Shown here one piece after another: positions 11,601 to 22,108 of a stretch of DNA of 64,000 bases. Both the position numbers and the translations under genes were made by a program. How positions within the stretch are numbered: the first letter of the stretch is position 1; every line of letters begins with the position of its first letter. Below the pieces are notes generated by a model. That model was not told the DNA's origin, did not search any database, and saw only the letters and a program-made list of their open reading frames with translations. The DNA is from Whitmania pigra (taxonomy: Eukaryota > Annelida > Clitellata > Hirudinida > Haemopidae): the NCBI GenBank assembly GCA_021613335.1, contig JAJTWR010000398.1, forward strand, positions 16,001 to 80,000, written 5' to 3'.

Positions 11601-14018
11601 GTTCTGAAATTGATAAGCGAGTTGTTCTCTGTGAAGCTTCCAAGGAGTTTAGCTCAACAAAAGACTTAAAAAATAAGTTAAATTTGGAGGTTAGTCATAT
11701 TCAGGTGCCTTCAAAATAGTAGTTTTCTGAAGTTTGTTAAGCGTCAGCACGAGTCACTTGTTACGGAAGCTCACAAAAAGATCAAGCTAAACTGGACAAA
11801 AGAGAGGGTTAGCCTGGAGATGAAGTGGGACTCTGTTATTTTTTCAGATGAAAGGAAATTAAGTTTAGAAGGTCCAGATGGCTATAAATATTATTGAGAA
11901 GGCCCAAAAATCATTTTTTTAAAGAAATTTCTAAGGTGTCTCAGTGATGGCTTTGGGCTGCCATTTCCTCTCGTAGTATATGTTGAAACACTGGACCAAT
12001 ATCTCTTTCTGCCTTGTGAAACATTTGGAGATGATTCAGTCAATTTTAAGCATGACAACGACCTGCTACACACATCTGGAGAAAAAAAGGACTGAAAAAA
12101 GTTTTTCTCCAGAACGGGATTTTGAAGGTTCTGTAGTGGTCAGCTCGCTTCCCAAACTTGAACCCCATTGAAAACTGCTTTCTAAGAAGGTATACTCTAA
12201 TGGAAAGCAATATTTCAGTGTTCAGGAACTGAAAGATGCTTTTGAATAAGGCCTGGAAAGAACTGGATGAAATATGCATGAAACCAATTCTTGGTATTAT
12301 TAAAAAAGAGTTCATGTATGAATTACTAAAAAAGGGGATATTTAGGAGCATTACTGGCTTTCAAATAAATAATAATGTAGAAGTTGGATTTTAATAAACA
12401 TGAAAATTTATGCTCCGCAGTATTGTTCATATACGTTATTTTGGATATTTCCAATTTTTTTTTTTAAATTGCACGAAATATTTGTTTAAGTTTAATAAAT
12501 TTTTTAAGTATGTAAATATAATGTATTTTATGACATTGTATGAATAAATGGTTTGTGAAAATTCGTCAAGAAAGTTAAGTGGGGCAAGTTTTTGCGACGC
12601 ACAGTTAATGCCGAACTGAAGATATAGAAGAGTGATGCCAAGTTCTTGAAGTCTTACAATCTTTCAAATTTCACCACCTTGGCATCAAACTGGGCCTTGC
12701 ACTTTACAAAACCTTTTACAATGTGAACAAAAGCCACTTCCGATTGAGTGTAAATGCAGTTTCGAATAGGGATGTTAATGTACAATGATTAATCGATTAT
12801 CGAGCCATAAAAAACAATTTAATATACCAAGATTTGAATCAAATACTGACAATGAAATAAAGCGAAAATTCTAATCGGGCATCGATCTAGGATAGTGACC
12901 GAACAATTTGTCCGCAGGATACACTTAAGACGGCCGTTGTTCGCCCATCCCTGAATTACACTACAATGCAATCTATTGGACCTGCTGCTAAGACAATAAC
13001 AAATAAATAATGAAGTAAATAATAATAACATTAACGTTAGCAAGTTTTTCTATTTAAACTTGATAATTTGAACTTGATATAAGAACTTCGACAAATTCAT
13101 GCAAATGGCCGAGCGTGGGAATTTGGACAATGTGGACTTGTCAACCGATGATTTGCGTAACGAAGAACACGATGAAAACGATTGGTATACACCCATGCCG
13201 AAACACTTCACTGCTTTCGAATTGGGAAAACTGAGTTCTCATAACATCAATGGAAAAGGTTGTTGGCAACTTTTAACGCGATGCAGGATGTAAATTTTTG
13301 AATTAATTACTTAATGAATATTGCATTGGCATAATCTAGCACAATGATTGATGTTTATAAATATTTCTTCTAAAATGATTTATTTTGCCTAGTTTTTTTA
13401 AAGTCCGGAAATTATACCAGGCAATTACAACAAAGACGATCTGGCAATCGGCTTACTTGCAGCGACGCTGAAGATGATGGCCAAAGTGATTTTCCTTAAC
13501 GCCAAACTCAACAACGTCAAAACCATCCTGTTCAGTGGGTCACTGCCGAAATACAAAGTTGTCAGACACCATCTGCTAAAGAATCTTCTCTTAGATTCGG
13601 TCATCAACAATTTGAAAGGAGTGAGCTGTTTTTCATTGAAGAATTCCATTGATATTCAGTTTAATATTCGAAACCTAGCCTGAATGATTTTTAGGACGTA
13701 GTTAGCAATTAAAAATTTATTTTCATATTTACTATTCCTGCGTGAGCAATTTTAGTTAGTGATTTTGTAGTGAAATTTAAGTATTACTCAGTTTGGTGGT
13801 GTTTTTTTATAATTATTGTCTATCACTTAATTATTTTAATAAATAAATACATCGTCATTATGCATCAGTAATAACAATTTTTTAATAATTATTTGAAGAA
13901 CGACTTGATAAAGATGTTCGTCCTGAATAATCCTGGATTTATCTGCGCCCTGGGAGTTTGGTGGAAAAACCTGGAGAAGGAGGAGAAAAAAGTGGTTGTC
14001 GTTGATGCCAAGAAATAA
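8613..14018 (+). CDS. PanK-fold (pantothenate kinase-like) protein, copy A, 9 exons, 438 aa
   Basis: Exons: 8613-8727, 8863-8927, 9251-9429, 9562-9739, 9873-10064, 10175-10267, 13084-13258, 13421-13620, 13899-14018. All junctions are GT-AG with matching phases and no internal stop. Landmarks match the PANK fold: FVVDAGGSVTKVVY (residues 34-47, phosphate loop), ILRLRYF (67-73), YPILLVHMGS (228-237), RGNLDNVDL in exon 7, a Gly-rich turn LFSGSLP in exon 8 and NNPGFICALGVWW near the C-terminus. Human PANK4 resembles it most in memory, but there is no C-terminal phosphatase domain. Catalytic features are missing: TGVTT (102-106) replaces TGGGA, DFLSCMGKM (254-262) replaces the GTSLGGGTF loop, and no Glu lies before the LRLRYF strand. 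Kinase activity is therefore unlikely; a scaffold or regulatory role is inference. A splice acceptor (ATTTAG) ends 6 bp before the ATG. Intron 6 holds a Tc1 element. Confidence 0.88.
10335..10440 (-). mobile_element. Antisense SINE 3' fragment in intron 6 of A
   Basis: The minus strand contains GGCAACAGTAGTAACGTGTT, then TGCACTGCCGTAAGCGCCCT and TGGGAACGGCGCATG. This matches the B-box and 3' half of the tRNA-derived SINE at 45875-46048. The same fossil begins intron 6 in C, D, E and F and the orphan fragment at 15395. It therefore predates amplification. Confidence 0.6.
10730..11090 (-). pseudogene. hAT transposase C-terminal remnant (GTF2IRD2/SCAND3-like), part 1, in intron 6 of A
   Basis: The minus strand reads as a decayed hAT dimerisation domain. 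MPAAAFLHIKNFDHCLGP is followed by HTSVSKCLLNF, in place of the family's FGSTYVCEQLFS pattern, and then by an AVMQIITSRL segment. Upstream, an ELLDLK-like segment is cut by the Tc1 element that starts at 11096. Other A-type units carry the same fossil in intron 6, with the best frame in F (54033-54308). It is not part of the PanK transcript's coding sequence. Confidence 0.55.
11096..12605 (+). mobile_element. Degenerate Tc1-like transposon in intron 6 of A
   Basis: The element is flanked by TA (11094-11095 and 12606-12607). It begins CAGTGCGT and ends GCGACGCACAGT, which are imperfect inverted repeats of the Tc1 type. A broken transposase runs from ATG 11421 (MSSGKSLNVSEKGQIKI, helix-turn-helix start) to about 12344. 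Frames with FSDERKLSLEGPDGYKYYW, a HDNDLLHTS-like second Asp motif and FPNLNPIEN before the third acidic residue are visible. Many stops and shifts make it inactive. It splits the older hAT fossil of intron 6. Its 3' part is also present in C (26754-27341), so the insertion predates the A/C duplication. Confidence 0.8.
12608..12775 (-). pseudogene. hAT transposase remnant, part 2, in intron 6 of A
   Basis: This continues the fossil interrupted by Tc1. The sequence CTTGGCATCAAACTGGGCCT and the adjoining ACAAAACCTTTTACAATGTG recur in the same position in C, D, E, F and the orphan fragment. On the minus strand it would encode the segment before the ELLDLK helix of GTF2IRD2-like hAT transposases. 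Frames are broken. Confidence 0.4.
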
Positions 14019-14352
14019 AACATAGATGTCAACTTCAAGGATCATTATATTGAGATAATTTGATGACTGACTATCATGAATTACAACAATGGAAGATTCT
14101 TTAGCATAGTCTTCATAAACGATTCTTAATGCAGAAACGGACAACTGAAGCGATGTTCTATTTTCGAAGTACTTGTTTTTTTGTTGTTGTTTTTTTTTAA
14201 TAAATATTTTAAACAATGTTTTTTTTTAATAATCTAAATATACAAATAAAGAAACAATGTAAAATTTCTGCTGCTTCGATATCGAATAAATCGTAAAAAT
14301 CAAATAAAACATAAAACGCAGCCATAATAATGATTTTTTTAATTATTTGATG

Positions 14353-14415
14353 AACGACTTAATAAAGATTATCGTCCTTAAAAATCCTGGATTCATCTCC
14401 GCTCTGGGAGTTTGA
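14353..14415 (+). pseudogene. Decayed duplicate of exon 9 downstream of gene A
   Basis: About 330 bp after the stop codon the last exon appears again. It would read NDLIKIIVLKNPGFISALGV and then meets a stop. The acceptor GAAG has become GATG, so splicing into it is not expected. Similar duplicates lie after D (41368) and E (48240, 48710). Confidence 0.65.
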
Positions 14416-15394
14416 TGGAAAAACCCGGAGAAGGAAGAGGGAAAGAAAATGGCTGACGATGTCAGGTAATAAAATAAATAGGAATGACTGACATCAATTC
14501 TGATAAATTGACAACTGACAATCATAAATGACTACAACTGAATGGCCTTCGAAATCTCTACTTGCAACAACAACATGTCAGACTGAGTTCATAATAACAA
14601 CATCCCCATCGATGAACAGTGTTGAACTTTGAACCTTCCAAATTTGATACTTATTGTTATCTCGGAACAAGAATGTTTGCAATTGACGGGTTAAGCGGAA
14701 CCAACAGTTTGTATGTAGAAAAATTGGCTTAGATAACGATGTCAACAATAACGAAAATGTGTTTTCACGAAAGGTCGAAATGTAAGTCTTAGTCTGGTTA
14801 GTTTAAAACAACTGTGTTAAAAAAGTACCATGAATGAAAGCACTGATGAATATATAAACGTTTTAGTGTTTTTACTGGTAATTCATCAAACTTTAAAAAT
14901 CTTCGTTTAAAAATAATAATATATGAAATTATAAGCAATGATGTCACTGCGAAATCTATACTACAAAGATATCAATTAACAAATAATAACAACAAGATGA
15001 TAATAGTAATAATAATAATAAGAAGAACTTGGTTAATAATGATCACATTCAAAAATCATTATCAACTTTTGAAATAGGATCATGTTTTATAACATTATTT
15101 AAATATAAATAAACATAGAAAATAATAAAAACAATATCAAAATAATTAATTATATCCATATGAGAAATAAATAGTAATTATTATCTAAGAATTGAGAAAA
15201 AAGTAATGTTTTATTAACGTCCGAAATTGATATAGATAAATACAATTGAAGTAAATTAGAGAAGTGAGTAGAGATGGGTAAAAGAGAGGGTCTCGGATGT
15301 GAAGTCCATGCAACATGGATGAATAAGTTGTTTGATGGTAATCCGACGGCAATTGGCAAAAGACAAGATATTTTTTTCATTTATATAGCCCAAA
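14416..15394. other. 3' flank of unit A
   Basis: No gene is visible. The order of conserved phrases is the same as after E: CGATGTCAG, GTTGAACTTTGAACCT, TTCACGAAAGGTCGAAATG, a short AAT array near 15005, and GAGATGGGTAAAAGAGAGGG near 15271. At about 15390 the flank joins directly to intron-6 sequence. Confidence 0.55.
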
Positions 15395-16455
15395 GTGGCT
15401 ATTTAATGAACACATGAGCGCCGTTCCCAAGGGCGCTTACGGAAGTGCAAGTTAGGTATCGAACACGTCAAATTACTACTGTTGCCATTATAACAGGGGG
15501 AGGGTAAACATTTTCTACGGAGGGTCACATTGAAAACTATTGTTGTCGGGGAGCCACATATATTAAATTATATTATGTGCACACTTTACAACGTATGAAA
15601 ATATGAATTAACGACAATAATCATATAATTTTCATTTTATTTTACATTCACATTATATTACACATGACATTTTAAAATTATAGTTTCTAATTTTATAATA
15701 AGATCTCACTATTCATAATTATTTCCACAAACGTTTATTGTTACCTATCGTAATAAATATGAAAAGAAGGAACTTAATTTACAATCCGACTTTGGATTAC
15801 AATTGTAATTAATGAGAAGTATGTAACGGTTCACAATTTTGGATAATCTTCTTGAACTGAGGAAAGAGTTTGCTGGTTATTATTTGCGCGATTGCTTTCA
15901 AATTGTAATAGTCATCAACGACCTGTATATTTTCAAGAAAATGTTTACTCACAGATGTATGTGGACCCAAACAATGACCAAAGTTTTTTAAGTGCAAAAA
16001 TGCTGCTGCTGGCATATATGCTGCTTTTCATATTCCTAAAACTCCAGCAGAATAATTGACTTGAACTTCTCCTTGCTTTTTAGGTCAATCAGCTCCAACT
16101 GTTCGTAAGGGGCTGAATCAGCTTCTGAACTACAAATGGCGATCTGAAGATATTGAAAAGTGATTCCAAAATCTCGAAGTCTAACAATCAAATTCCACCA
16201 TCTTGGCATCAAACTGGACCTTATACTTTACAAAACCTTTTACAAAAGCCACTACCGATTGAACGGAAATGCAGTTTCGAATTGGGATGTTAACAATTAA
16301 TGACTAATTGATTCTGGAGCCATAAAAACCAATTTAATATCATACGATTCGAATCAAATACTGGCATTGAAATAAAGCGAAAATTCTAATCGGACAAAAT
16401 TAACATCGATCTAGGATAATGACCGAACAATTCGCCGGAGGACAATTCGTCCACA
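15395..16455 (-). pseudogene. Orphan intron-6 fragment (A-type) with hAT remnant
   Basis: This matches intron 6 of the genes but no exons accompany it. It starts within the antisense SINE piece (GCCGTTCCCAAGGGCGCTTA near 15420). It continues through the minus-strand hAT fossil, MPAAAFLHLKNFGHCLGP then HTSVSKHFL (15809-16015), and ends near 16455. It is the relic of a further gene copy whose exons 1-6 were deleted on the left and whose exon 7 was lost on the right. Confidence 0.6.
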
Positions 16456-16660
16456 TGATACACTTGTACGTTTGTATTTTCTTAGCATTAAGGAATATCA
16501 TATAAAAATTATTTTACATTGATAAATGATGATGCTGAAAAGTAAAAGCCAAAGGAATTTAAATTTCGGATAGAAGGATCGGCTAAAAAGAACATTGAAA
16601 AATTCAATTTAAAGAATATAATTTTAAATAACAAACAACTAAACAAAACCAGGAAGAATG
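16456..16660 (+). pseudogene. G-type intron 1 fragment of pseudogene B
   Basis: From TTTGTATTTTCTTAGCATTA onward this aligns with intron 1 of gene G (about 61863-62040), including GGAATATCATATAAAAATTA and GATGCTGAAAAGTAAAAGC. It directly abuts A-type intron-6 sequence. The junction is a recombination point between two gene subtypes. Confidence 0.65.
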
Positions 16661-16823
16661 TTGATATTTATTCATATATGGTTATTTCTTTATCTATGAA
16701 ATATTTAGTTATTTGTTGGGATATTATATTATAAAGTATTTTGGTATTGTATTATAAAGTATTTTGGTATTGTATTATAAAGTATTTGGTAATGTTATAA
16801 GGTTATTTAAGGTGATATGTAGG

Positions 16824-17530
16824 CAGTGTTGTAAAAATTACCTAATTTCAGTAATTAGGTAAAAGTAAAAGTAGTACCTCAAAAAATTACTTAAGTATAA
16901 GTAAAACTATTGTTTCAAAAATTTACTCAAGTAAAAGTAAAAAGTTACAGCATCTAAAAGTTACTTTTAACTAAAAATTACGAGTAACTTTGATGCTGCC
17001 ATTATTGTGATCATATATCATTCGGTATTATTTAAAGGGAATTGTTTCTATGTATAGTTAAAACAATTGTTGGCATTAACAGATAGTACTAACAGTCATT
17101 AAGTAATAACATTTAAACTAATTCATTCTTTTGGTGTTTTTAGTATTTATTTCACTCACTCAAATGTTTGTTAGTTTTTAACAAGACTAAGTCCTCAAAG
17201 AGTTTGTCATTCATTCTGGTCCTTCGGCCGTTCATTGTCAGACCAGCCCAGCCAAATAAACGTTCAACAGCTGCACTAGCTGGCAGAGGAGAGTTTAATT
17301 TCTTCAGGCTCTGGCTTCCAATAATAATGTTCAGGTCATCTGGTTGGTCGATCGCATCAGAATATCAGTCTGAGACACAGTTGACCTTGTGCAATTGAAG
17401 AAAACTGTTTTCACCACTGTCAGCATCAAGGGTAGCAGTTATCAAGGGTAACTTCAGCACGTTTTGCAATAAGTCCAAATCATCTCAGTTATGCAACGGA
17501 CTATAATCAAATAAATAAATAAATAAAAAC
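16824..17530 (-). mobile_element. hAT family 2 element, partial
   Basis: It starts CAGTGTTGTAAAAATTACC at 16824, the terminus of the complete element at 19507. On the minus strand near 17300-17165 it encodes a hAT dimerisation domain with LPASAAVERLFGWAGL and a following RRTRMNDKLFEDLVLLK. This is the Ac-type signature, different from the family at 3.4-6.0 kb. The far end runs into an AAAT-rich stretch near 17510 and no second terminus is found. Confidence 0.7.
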
Positions 17531-17669
17531 ACGTTTTGCAATAATTTTTTAAGCAGGCATCTGTTCTTATTCAGTATTCATCGATAAATGCCTTTGATGT
17601 TTTTCGACATTTTCGCTATCGAGAATGGGGTCTCTTCCTGCTCATGAAACAATAGTTATTACTCAACCC

Positions 17670-18130
17670 ACAAAATCTGATTAATATAATAAGGCTCTAT
17701 AGAGAAAACGTCTGAAACTCTCTGAATGTGAGACGACTTGCCCTTCGCGAAGCTTTGAAGGGGTTTAGCTGAGACTTAAAAAATATATTAAATTTGGAGG
17801 TTCGTCGATGGACCATATTTAAATGCATAAGTGTAGTTTTCTGAAGCGTCAGAACGAACCAATTTTAATAGAGGCTCACTTTGATCAGGCTAAACTGGGC
17901 AAAAGAAATAGTGGGTTCAGAGAGGAACTGAGACTCTAATTTGTTTCTGATGAAACTATATTATATTTGGATGGTTCAGATAATAATAAATAGCATTAAC
18001 AGACTGTCACAAGGCCAACAAATCATTTTGTAAAAGAAATTCCGGAGGTACCTTGTGATGGTCTGGGCTGCCATTTTCTTTCATCTGAACTTCTTGGAGG
18101 GGACATAGAACTCATTAAATTATATTGAAA
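17670..18130 (+). mobile_element. Tc1-like transposase fragment upstream of pseudogene B
   Basis: The segments GGCTCTATAGAGAAAACG, CTTGCCCTTCGCGAAGCTTT, AAATTTGGAGGTTCG and GTCTGGGCTGCCATTTTC parallel the helix-turn-helix to DDE part of the Tc1 copy in gene A (about 11360-11975). Frames are broken, with no termini. It replaces exon 2 and the first part of exon 3 of copy B. Confidence 0.55.
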
Positions 18131-19360
18131 GTGGTGGATAACTGGGATAACCACCCAGCACATCAAGAAGGATCTCGATTCGAGTTTAAAAGTCAAGGTA
18201 ACAGAATGAAACTCATTTTTCAAAATTTATTTTTTTTTATAAAATAAATATCATGGTTACATAACTAATACATACTTTTAATATTTTAAATGTTTCATGA
18301 CCATTGAGATATATTATTACCAGGACGAAGCTGAAATGGTGGCTTTAGCTATCTACTTCAAACATTTCGATCAAATGAATATCGAATGTTTCGAAACGGA
18401 CTTGGAAGCCACGGAATATGCCAAAGAAGCAGGAGCTACTTACTTGAAGGTGTTCAAAGATTTGGACGACTGTTCGATATATTCGGTAGGTAAATGACAC
18501 TTGTAAGCTTAAGAGATTTAAGATGGTAATAGGAATAGATAGCCATAAAGTGCTATTGGTTGGAGATGACAGACTAGGGCAAGCACTAGTTCATAGCGTG
18601 TTTTGTGCTGCTTTATTTTAGAAATTTCAAGAGTCAGATGATATCTCTAACGAGTCTAATAGAGCTGAATGCCCTTTTAATGTCATGGACATCCCTGCCA
18701 TCAAACTATTTTTGGGAAGCGCAGATTATTGGGCCAAAAATAACATGGAATATTCTGGAAAAATGGAATAACCTATTCTCTTTGCGCACTTGGATTCTTC
18801 TGCAACGATTGCAATGGTCAGTTAAGTTGTGCATGAGTTTTTCAAAATCATTACTAATTAAAAAATAAATTATTTATTTAAAGCAGTAATTAATGTAAGA
18901 GATTGCTGTCATTTGGATGCATTCAGATCATAGAGGATAAACAATTCAAAAAAGTCGATTTCCTGACAATGGGAAGACGCTTTGTGGCTTGTCAGAAGAA
19001 TTGACCAAGGAATTAGTAAGTTTTACGATATTAATTCACTTGTGATCTCCATAATTATTAGATAAAAGCGATTATCAATATGACTTAGAAATATTGAAGA
19101 TGCAAATAAGGAATTAATGATATTCAACGTTGCAAATTTCTCTTGACAATTTTAAATTTTATATTCATGTACTTGTGAAATTATACAGAACTTCGACACA
19201 TTCATTGAAATGGCCAAACGTGGCAATTTGGACAATGTGAACATGTCAGTCGATGATATGCGAAATAAGAACTACTTGGAGAAAGATTGGTATCATTTCA
19301 TGCCGACCCATTTGACTGCATTTGAATTGGGAAAACTGAGCTCTAACAACATCAGAGGAA
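18131..19360 (+). pseudogene. PanK-like pseudogene B (G-type), exons 3-7 partial
   Basis: Pieces: end of exon 3 from 18131 (WWITGITTQHIKKDLDSSLK), exon 4 18324-18485, exon 5 18622-18816, exon 6 18927-19015, exon 7 19189 to about 19360. The residues match gene G (HFDQMNIECFETDLEATEY, KFQESDDIS), not the A-type copies. It is dead. Exon 5 has TAA in place of the Tyr codon of MEYP. Exon 6 lost 4 bases relative to G. Exons 1-2 and the start of exon 3 are absent. Exon 7 breaks off within AACATCAGAGG. Exon 4 has lost 7 bases at its start, but a one-base shift of the exon 3 donor would restore that junction. Confidence 0.8.
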
Positions 19361-19498
19361 TTTTTCCCGTCTTCAAACGTTTCGGCCTTTTGAATCTCCT
19401 TACGTTTTAGGGAGGCCGGCCGCATCCTGTGATCAGCCGAATGTTCCTTTTGGTTTTGTCTTTCCGGACCCAACTCTTACCGCCAGCTATGAGAGGCA
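19361..19498. other. Foreign segment fused to exon 7 of B, left part
   Basis: Sequence unlike anything else in the unit starts abruptly after exon 7 of B. Less AT-rich sequence such as GGGAGGCCGGCCGCATCCTG is followed by TTTCCGGACCCAACTC. It continues after the hAT insertion as 20820-20905. On the minus strand it would read AGSVRHEEAIESFRNRSSPG and then GSSDLHNKANE across the insertion. The family is not recognised. Confidence 0.35.
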
Positions 19499-19506
19499 CT
19501 CATTGG

Positions 19507-20811
19507 CAGTGTTGTAAAAATTACCTCATTTCGGTAATTAGTTACAAGTAAAAGTAATAGCTCAAAAAGCTACTTAAGTATAAGTAAGAGTATTGTCTCA
19601 AAAAGTTACTCAAGTAAAAGTAAAAAGTTACAGCATCCAAAAGTTACTTTTAAGTAAAAATTACAAATTACTTTGATGCCGCCATTATTGTGATCATACA
19701 TCATTCCGTATTATTTAAAAGGAATTGTTTCTATTAACGTTAAAACAATTAATGGTATTAACTGCTAGTACTAACAGTCATTAAGTAATAACATTTAAAC
19801 TAATGCATTTTTTGGTGTTTTATTATTTATTACAATCACAAACATTTGTTAATTTTTAACATAACTAAGTCCTCGAATAGTTTGTCACTCATTATGGTCC
19901 TTCGGCTGTTCATACCGGCATAGCTGAATAAACGTTCAACAGCTGCACTAGCTGGCAGAGGTGCGTTCAACTGGATAAATAATGTTCATGTCATCTGATC
20001 GGTCTTGAAGATACTGCATCAGAATATCAGTTGACCTTGTTCAATTGAAGAAACTGTCTTCAACACTATCAACATCAGATGAATGAGATGCTTTCAGCTC
20101 GTCCACCATTGCTGCATTAGAAGATGCTATTTTGGCTACCAGTTTCTCATGAAGCTTGACAACCGTTGGCAACAGATATCCCGTATTCCTTAACTTCTGT
20201 TGGATGCTTCCACGTGCTTCTTCAAGTTAGATGAAGAACCTTCATATGCTGAACATATATTTTTTTTTCTGTTGGCAGAGTAGGCATGCATACTTATATT
20301 ATTTTCCTTTGATCGAAATCTGAACATTTTGTTCAAATACGGTCACGCACTATCTTCACCCTTGTTCCTCTTATCTTCGCTAACGACACTCAAACTGGCT
20401 TCAAATGAATCCATACTACAATATATTAAATCTTATATTATTATATACAATATTATATTAAAAAAGTTTTGGTGTGACTAATCAACAATTTCCGATTTAA
20501 CAAAAACGACCGGCGATAACCACAACAACAAATGAGCGATGATCGGAAAGAGGAGGGTTCTCGAACGAACCAAAGAATAACAATCTAGAATTTTAATAAA
20601 ATTTTAAAATAAAATAATCTAATTTAAAATTTTATGTTACTTTGTAACGTCTTGTGCTAAAAAGGTAACGAATTAAAAGTATGACCGAAAATAGTAATTT
20701 GTTACAAGTAAACGTAAAAAAAAATTTTGTAACTGGTACAAGTAAAAATTACCAAAAAATGTAATTAATTACAGTAACGAATTACATGTAATTCGATACT
20801 GCACAACACTG
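19507..20811 (-). mobile_element. hAT family 2 element, full length between termini, with 8-bp target duplication
   Basis: Starts CAGTGTTGTAAAAATTACC and ends TGCACAACACTG. The target duplication CTCATTGG is present at 19499-19506 and 20812-20819. On the minus strand around 20000-19850 there is a decayed hAT dimerisation domain, LPASAAVERLFSYAGM then RRTIMSDKLFEDLVMLK. No intact transposase core is visible. Length is 1305 bp. Related termini lie at 16824, 33344-33472 and 33951. Confidence 0.88.
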
Positions 20812-20819
20812 CTCATTGG

Positions 20820-20905
20820 CCTTGTTATGCAGGTCACTGCTGCCTGGACTGGAGCGATTACGAAAGCTCTCAATGGCTTCTTCATGTCGCACGCTACCTG
20901 CTTTC
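20820..20905. other. Foreign segment, right part
   Basis: This continues the non-unit sequence interrupted by the hAT element (TGTTATGCAGGTCACTGCTG, then GAGCGATTACGAAAGC). Removing the element and one target copy joins it to 19361-19506. At about 20906 the 5' flank of unit C begins. Confidence 0.4.
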
Positions 20906-21860
20906 AACAACAGTTTGTATGTAGGCAAATTGTATTTGATCCTATGCCAGCAATAAAGAAAATGTGTTTTCACGAAAGGTCAAAATGTAAGTCTTAGTCT
21001 GGTTAGTTTAAAACAACTGTGTTAACAAAGTACATTTTCGAAAAATCACATTTTAATATTAGAGCAAGTTATCTTAAATCCAGTTTTTCTTTTCAACGAA
21101 ACGGCTTGAAAGAATAGCTCTCTCGTCATATTACAAGAGAAGCACTTGATCATAAAAAATAAAAATATATTAAAACATATGTTGTTATATCTGTTTATCA
21201 TGTATTGCTGAACATCAATAACAACTGCCTGTCATGCATTCTGCTTTTCGGTTTCTTATAATTCGCATAATGGCACATCGAGCACGATTTTAAAACTGAA
21301 AGCATTTCTCGTTGCAATAACTTAGACTTTCAAAACCATTTTGGCTTTCTAATTGAAACATTAAAAATAAACAAAAAGTACTTCAAATTTAGATATAAAG
21401 ACTTAAAAAATATGTTTAATGCCTAAAAAAAACTCAACATTAACTTTAACATATGGTGACGGAAGGCAGAAGTCTGGGTCTAGACGGTCAACAGTTCGTT
21501 GTCACAGGGTTAACAAAGCGGGACAATGCCAAGTAATGTTTTCAGTTGCCAGCGACAGTTAACAGTGCAGGCTTAAAGTTCAAACATTTTTTTTTAAATC
21601 ACGACAAAATATACTTATTTATCTATTATAATTAGTAGTCTATTTAACAAAAATTGTATGCCGTAAGTATAAGTCTCTTAACACAAAACAAATTAATCAG
21701 TGATGAAATCGAGTATTGGTGAAACAAAAAAAGCCAATCCTTAAAATTTGTACCGGTTATTATCCGCAAGAGGCATAATTTGGAGAGCGTCATATTCCAT
21801 TGAAAATATAATTATCATTAATGTGAGCATAATTATTACGAAATCATCGTCATCATAATC
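20906..21860 (+). other. Conserved 5' flank of gene C
   Basis: There is no coding sequence. The segment is near-identical to the flank of gene A from the GCATTCTGCTTTTCGGTTTC phrase (about 21237) onward. It lacks the long AAT array found in other units; the flank was shortened near 21030 when it joined the foreign segment. Confidence 0.6.
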
Positions 21861-21909
21861 GCTAGCAGAAAAATAGTCGATTCAGCTCAGCTTGCGAACC
21901 GTTAAATAG
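21861..21909 (+). promoter_or_regulatory. Conserved promoter-like block of gene C
   Basis: GCTAGCAGAAAAATAGTCGA, TTCAGCTCAGCTTGCGAACC and GTTAAATAG, 200 bp before the ATG. It is nearly identical to the block of gene A. Confidence 0.5.
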
Positions 21910-22108
21910 GTCCAACATTGAGTTTACAACTTTGATACTGCAAAGTTTTACGCATTAACTAGTTAAGAATATTTAATGTCTCATTTAGTTTTTCTTATTA
22001 TATAAATTCATTAAATAGTCTGTTTCTTGAATTTGCTTAAGTAATAACAACATTGACTACTAATAACGACATTTTGATTCTGATTTCATTTTATTAATTT
22101 AGGCAAAA

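Noticed and set aside
13425..13649. Minus-strand open frame starting MEFFNEKQLTPFKLL, repeated in each unit (also 28077-28352, 38171-38422)
   Set aside because: It is the reverse strand of exon 8. The plus-strand frame matches PanK motifs and has correct splice sites, so the antisense frame is a shadow.
8613..14018. Functional pantothenate kinase (EC 2.7.1.33) annotation for the gene family
   Set aside because: The Gly-rich TGGGA and GTSLGGGTF elements and the catalytic Glu position are not conserved. Fold membership is supported but activity is not.
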